NCBI GenBank assembly: GCA_017507285.1
Contig: JAFWBF010000145.1
Span: forward strand, 1 to 6,159
Direction: 5' to 3'
Origin: Bacteroidales bacterium
GTDB taxonomy: Bacteria; Bacteroidota; Bacteroidia; Bacteroidales; P3
Length of the DNA: 6,159 nucleotides
The stretch's first letter is position 1; each line of letters starts with the position of its first letter. Below the pieces are notes generated by a model that saw nothing but the letters and a program-made list of their open reading frames with translations, was not told where the DNA came from and ran no database searches. A program made the translations under genes and the position numbers. Below are positions 6,111 to 6,159 of this stretch, one piece after another.

Positions 6111-6159
6111 TGGCATCGACTGGACTTGAACCAGTGACACAAGGATTTTCAGTCCTCTG
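6111..6159 (-). tRNA. tRNA-Phe (anticodon GAA), 5' part cut by window edge
   Basis: The - strand shows the 3' two-thirds of a tRNA. The anticodon stem GAGGA / TCCTT (6153-6157 with 6141-6145, one G-U pair) encloses the loop CTGAAAA, giving anticodon GAA (6148-6150) and therefore Phe. A 5-base variable loop GTGTC follows (6136-6140), then the T arm ACTGG-TTCAAGT-CCAGT (6119-6135), the acceptor strand CGATGCC (6112-6118) and discriminator base A (6111). The next bases read CAA, so the CCA tail is not encoded and must be added after transcription, as is common in Bacteroidota. The D arm and 5' acceptor strand lie beyond the window. Confidence 0.93.

Noticed and set aside
6033..6140. N-terminal extension of yqeY to the ATG at 6140
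   Set aside because: The extension would translate part of the tRNA-Phe gene and its terminator hairpin, and the family similarity begins only at the ATG at 6032.

Overview
The window looks like ordinary chromosomal DNA from a Bacteroidota bacterium, most likely an anaerobic member of the Bacteroidales. Four things suggest this: the protein families match Bacteroidales forms closely, no gene has a Shine-Dalgarno sequence, two promoters carry the Bacteroidota -7 element TAnnTTTG, and the tRNA gene does not encode its CCA end. Base composition is AT-rich, especially between genes. I recognised no mobile element, CRISPR array or phage gene.

Layout from left to right: (1) the 3' nine-tenths of a tryptophanase gene (tnaA, + strand, 5' end cut by the window edge), ending in a strong hairpin terminator; (2) a convergent methionyl-tRNA synthetase gene (metG, - strand) with its own terminator, so the two genes are insulated by two back-to-back terminators; (3) a 569-base AT-rich divergent intergenic region holding the metG promoter, a degenerate 22-bp tandem repeat, two inverted repeats and the promoter of the next gene; (4) an IMP dehydrogenase gene (guaB, + strand) of the unusual type best known from the protozoan Tritrichomonas foetus; (5) a terminator shared with the convergent yqeY gene (- strand, GatB/YqeY family); (6) a terminator and the 3' part of a tRNA-Phe(GAA) gene (- strand), cut by the right edge.

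The genes are mostly separate single-gene transcription units with unrelated housekeeping roles: tryptophan catabolism to indole, tRNA charging and translation, and guanine nucleotide synthesis. yqeY lies just downstream of tRNA-Phe on the same strand but behind a terminator. The parts most worth a second look are the metG-guaB intergenic region (22-bp tandem repeats, and a long hairpin placed at the predicted guaB transcription start) and the T. foetus-like IMP dehydrogenase. I found no clear new multi-gene system.
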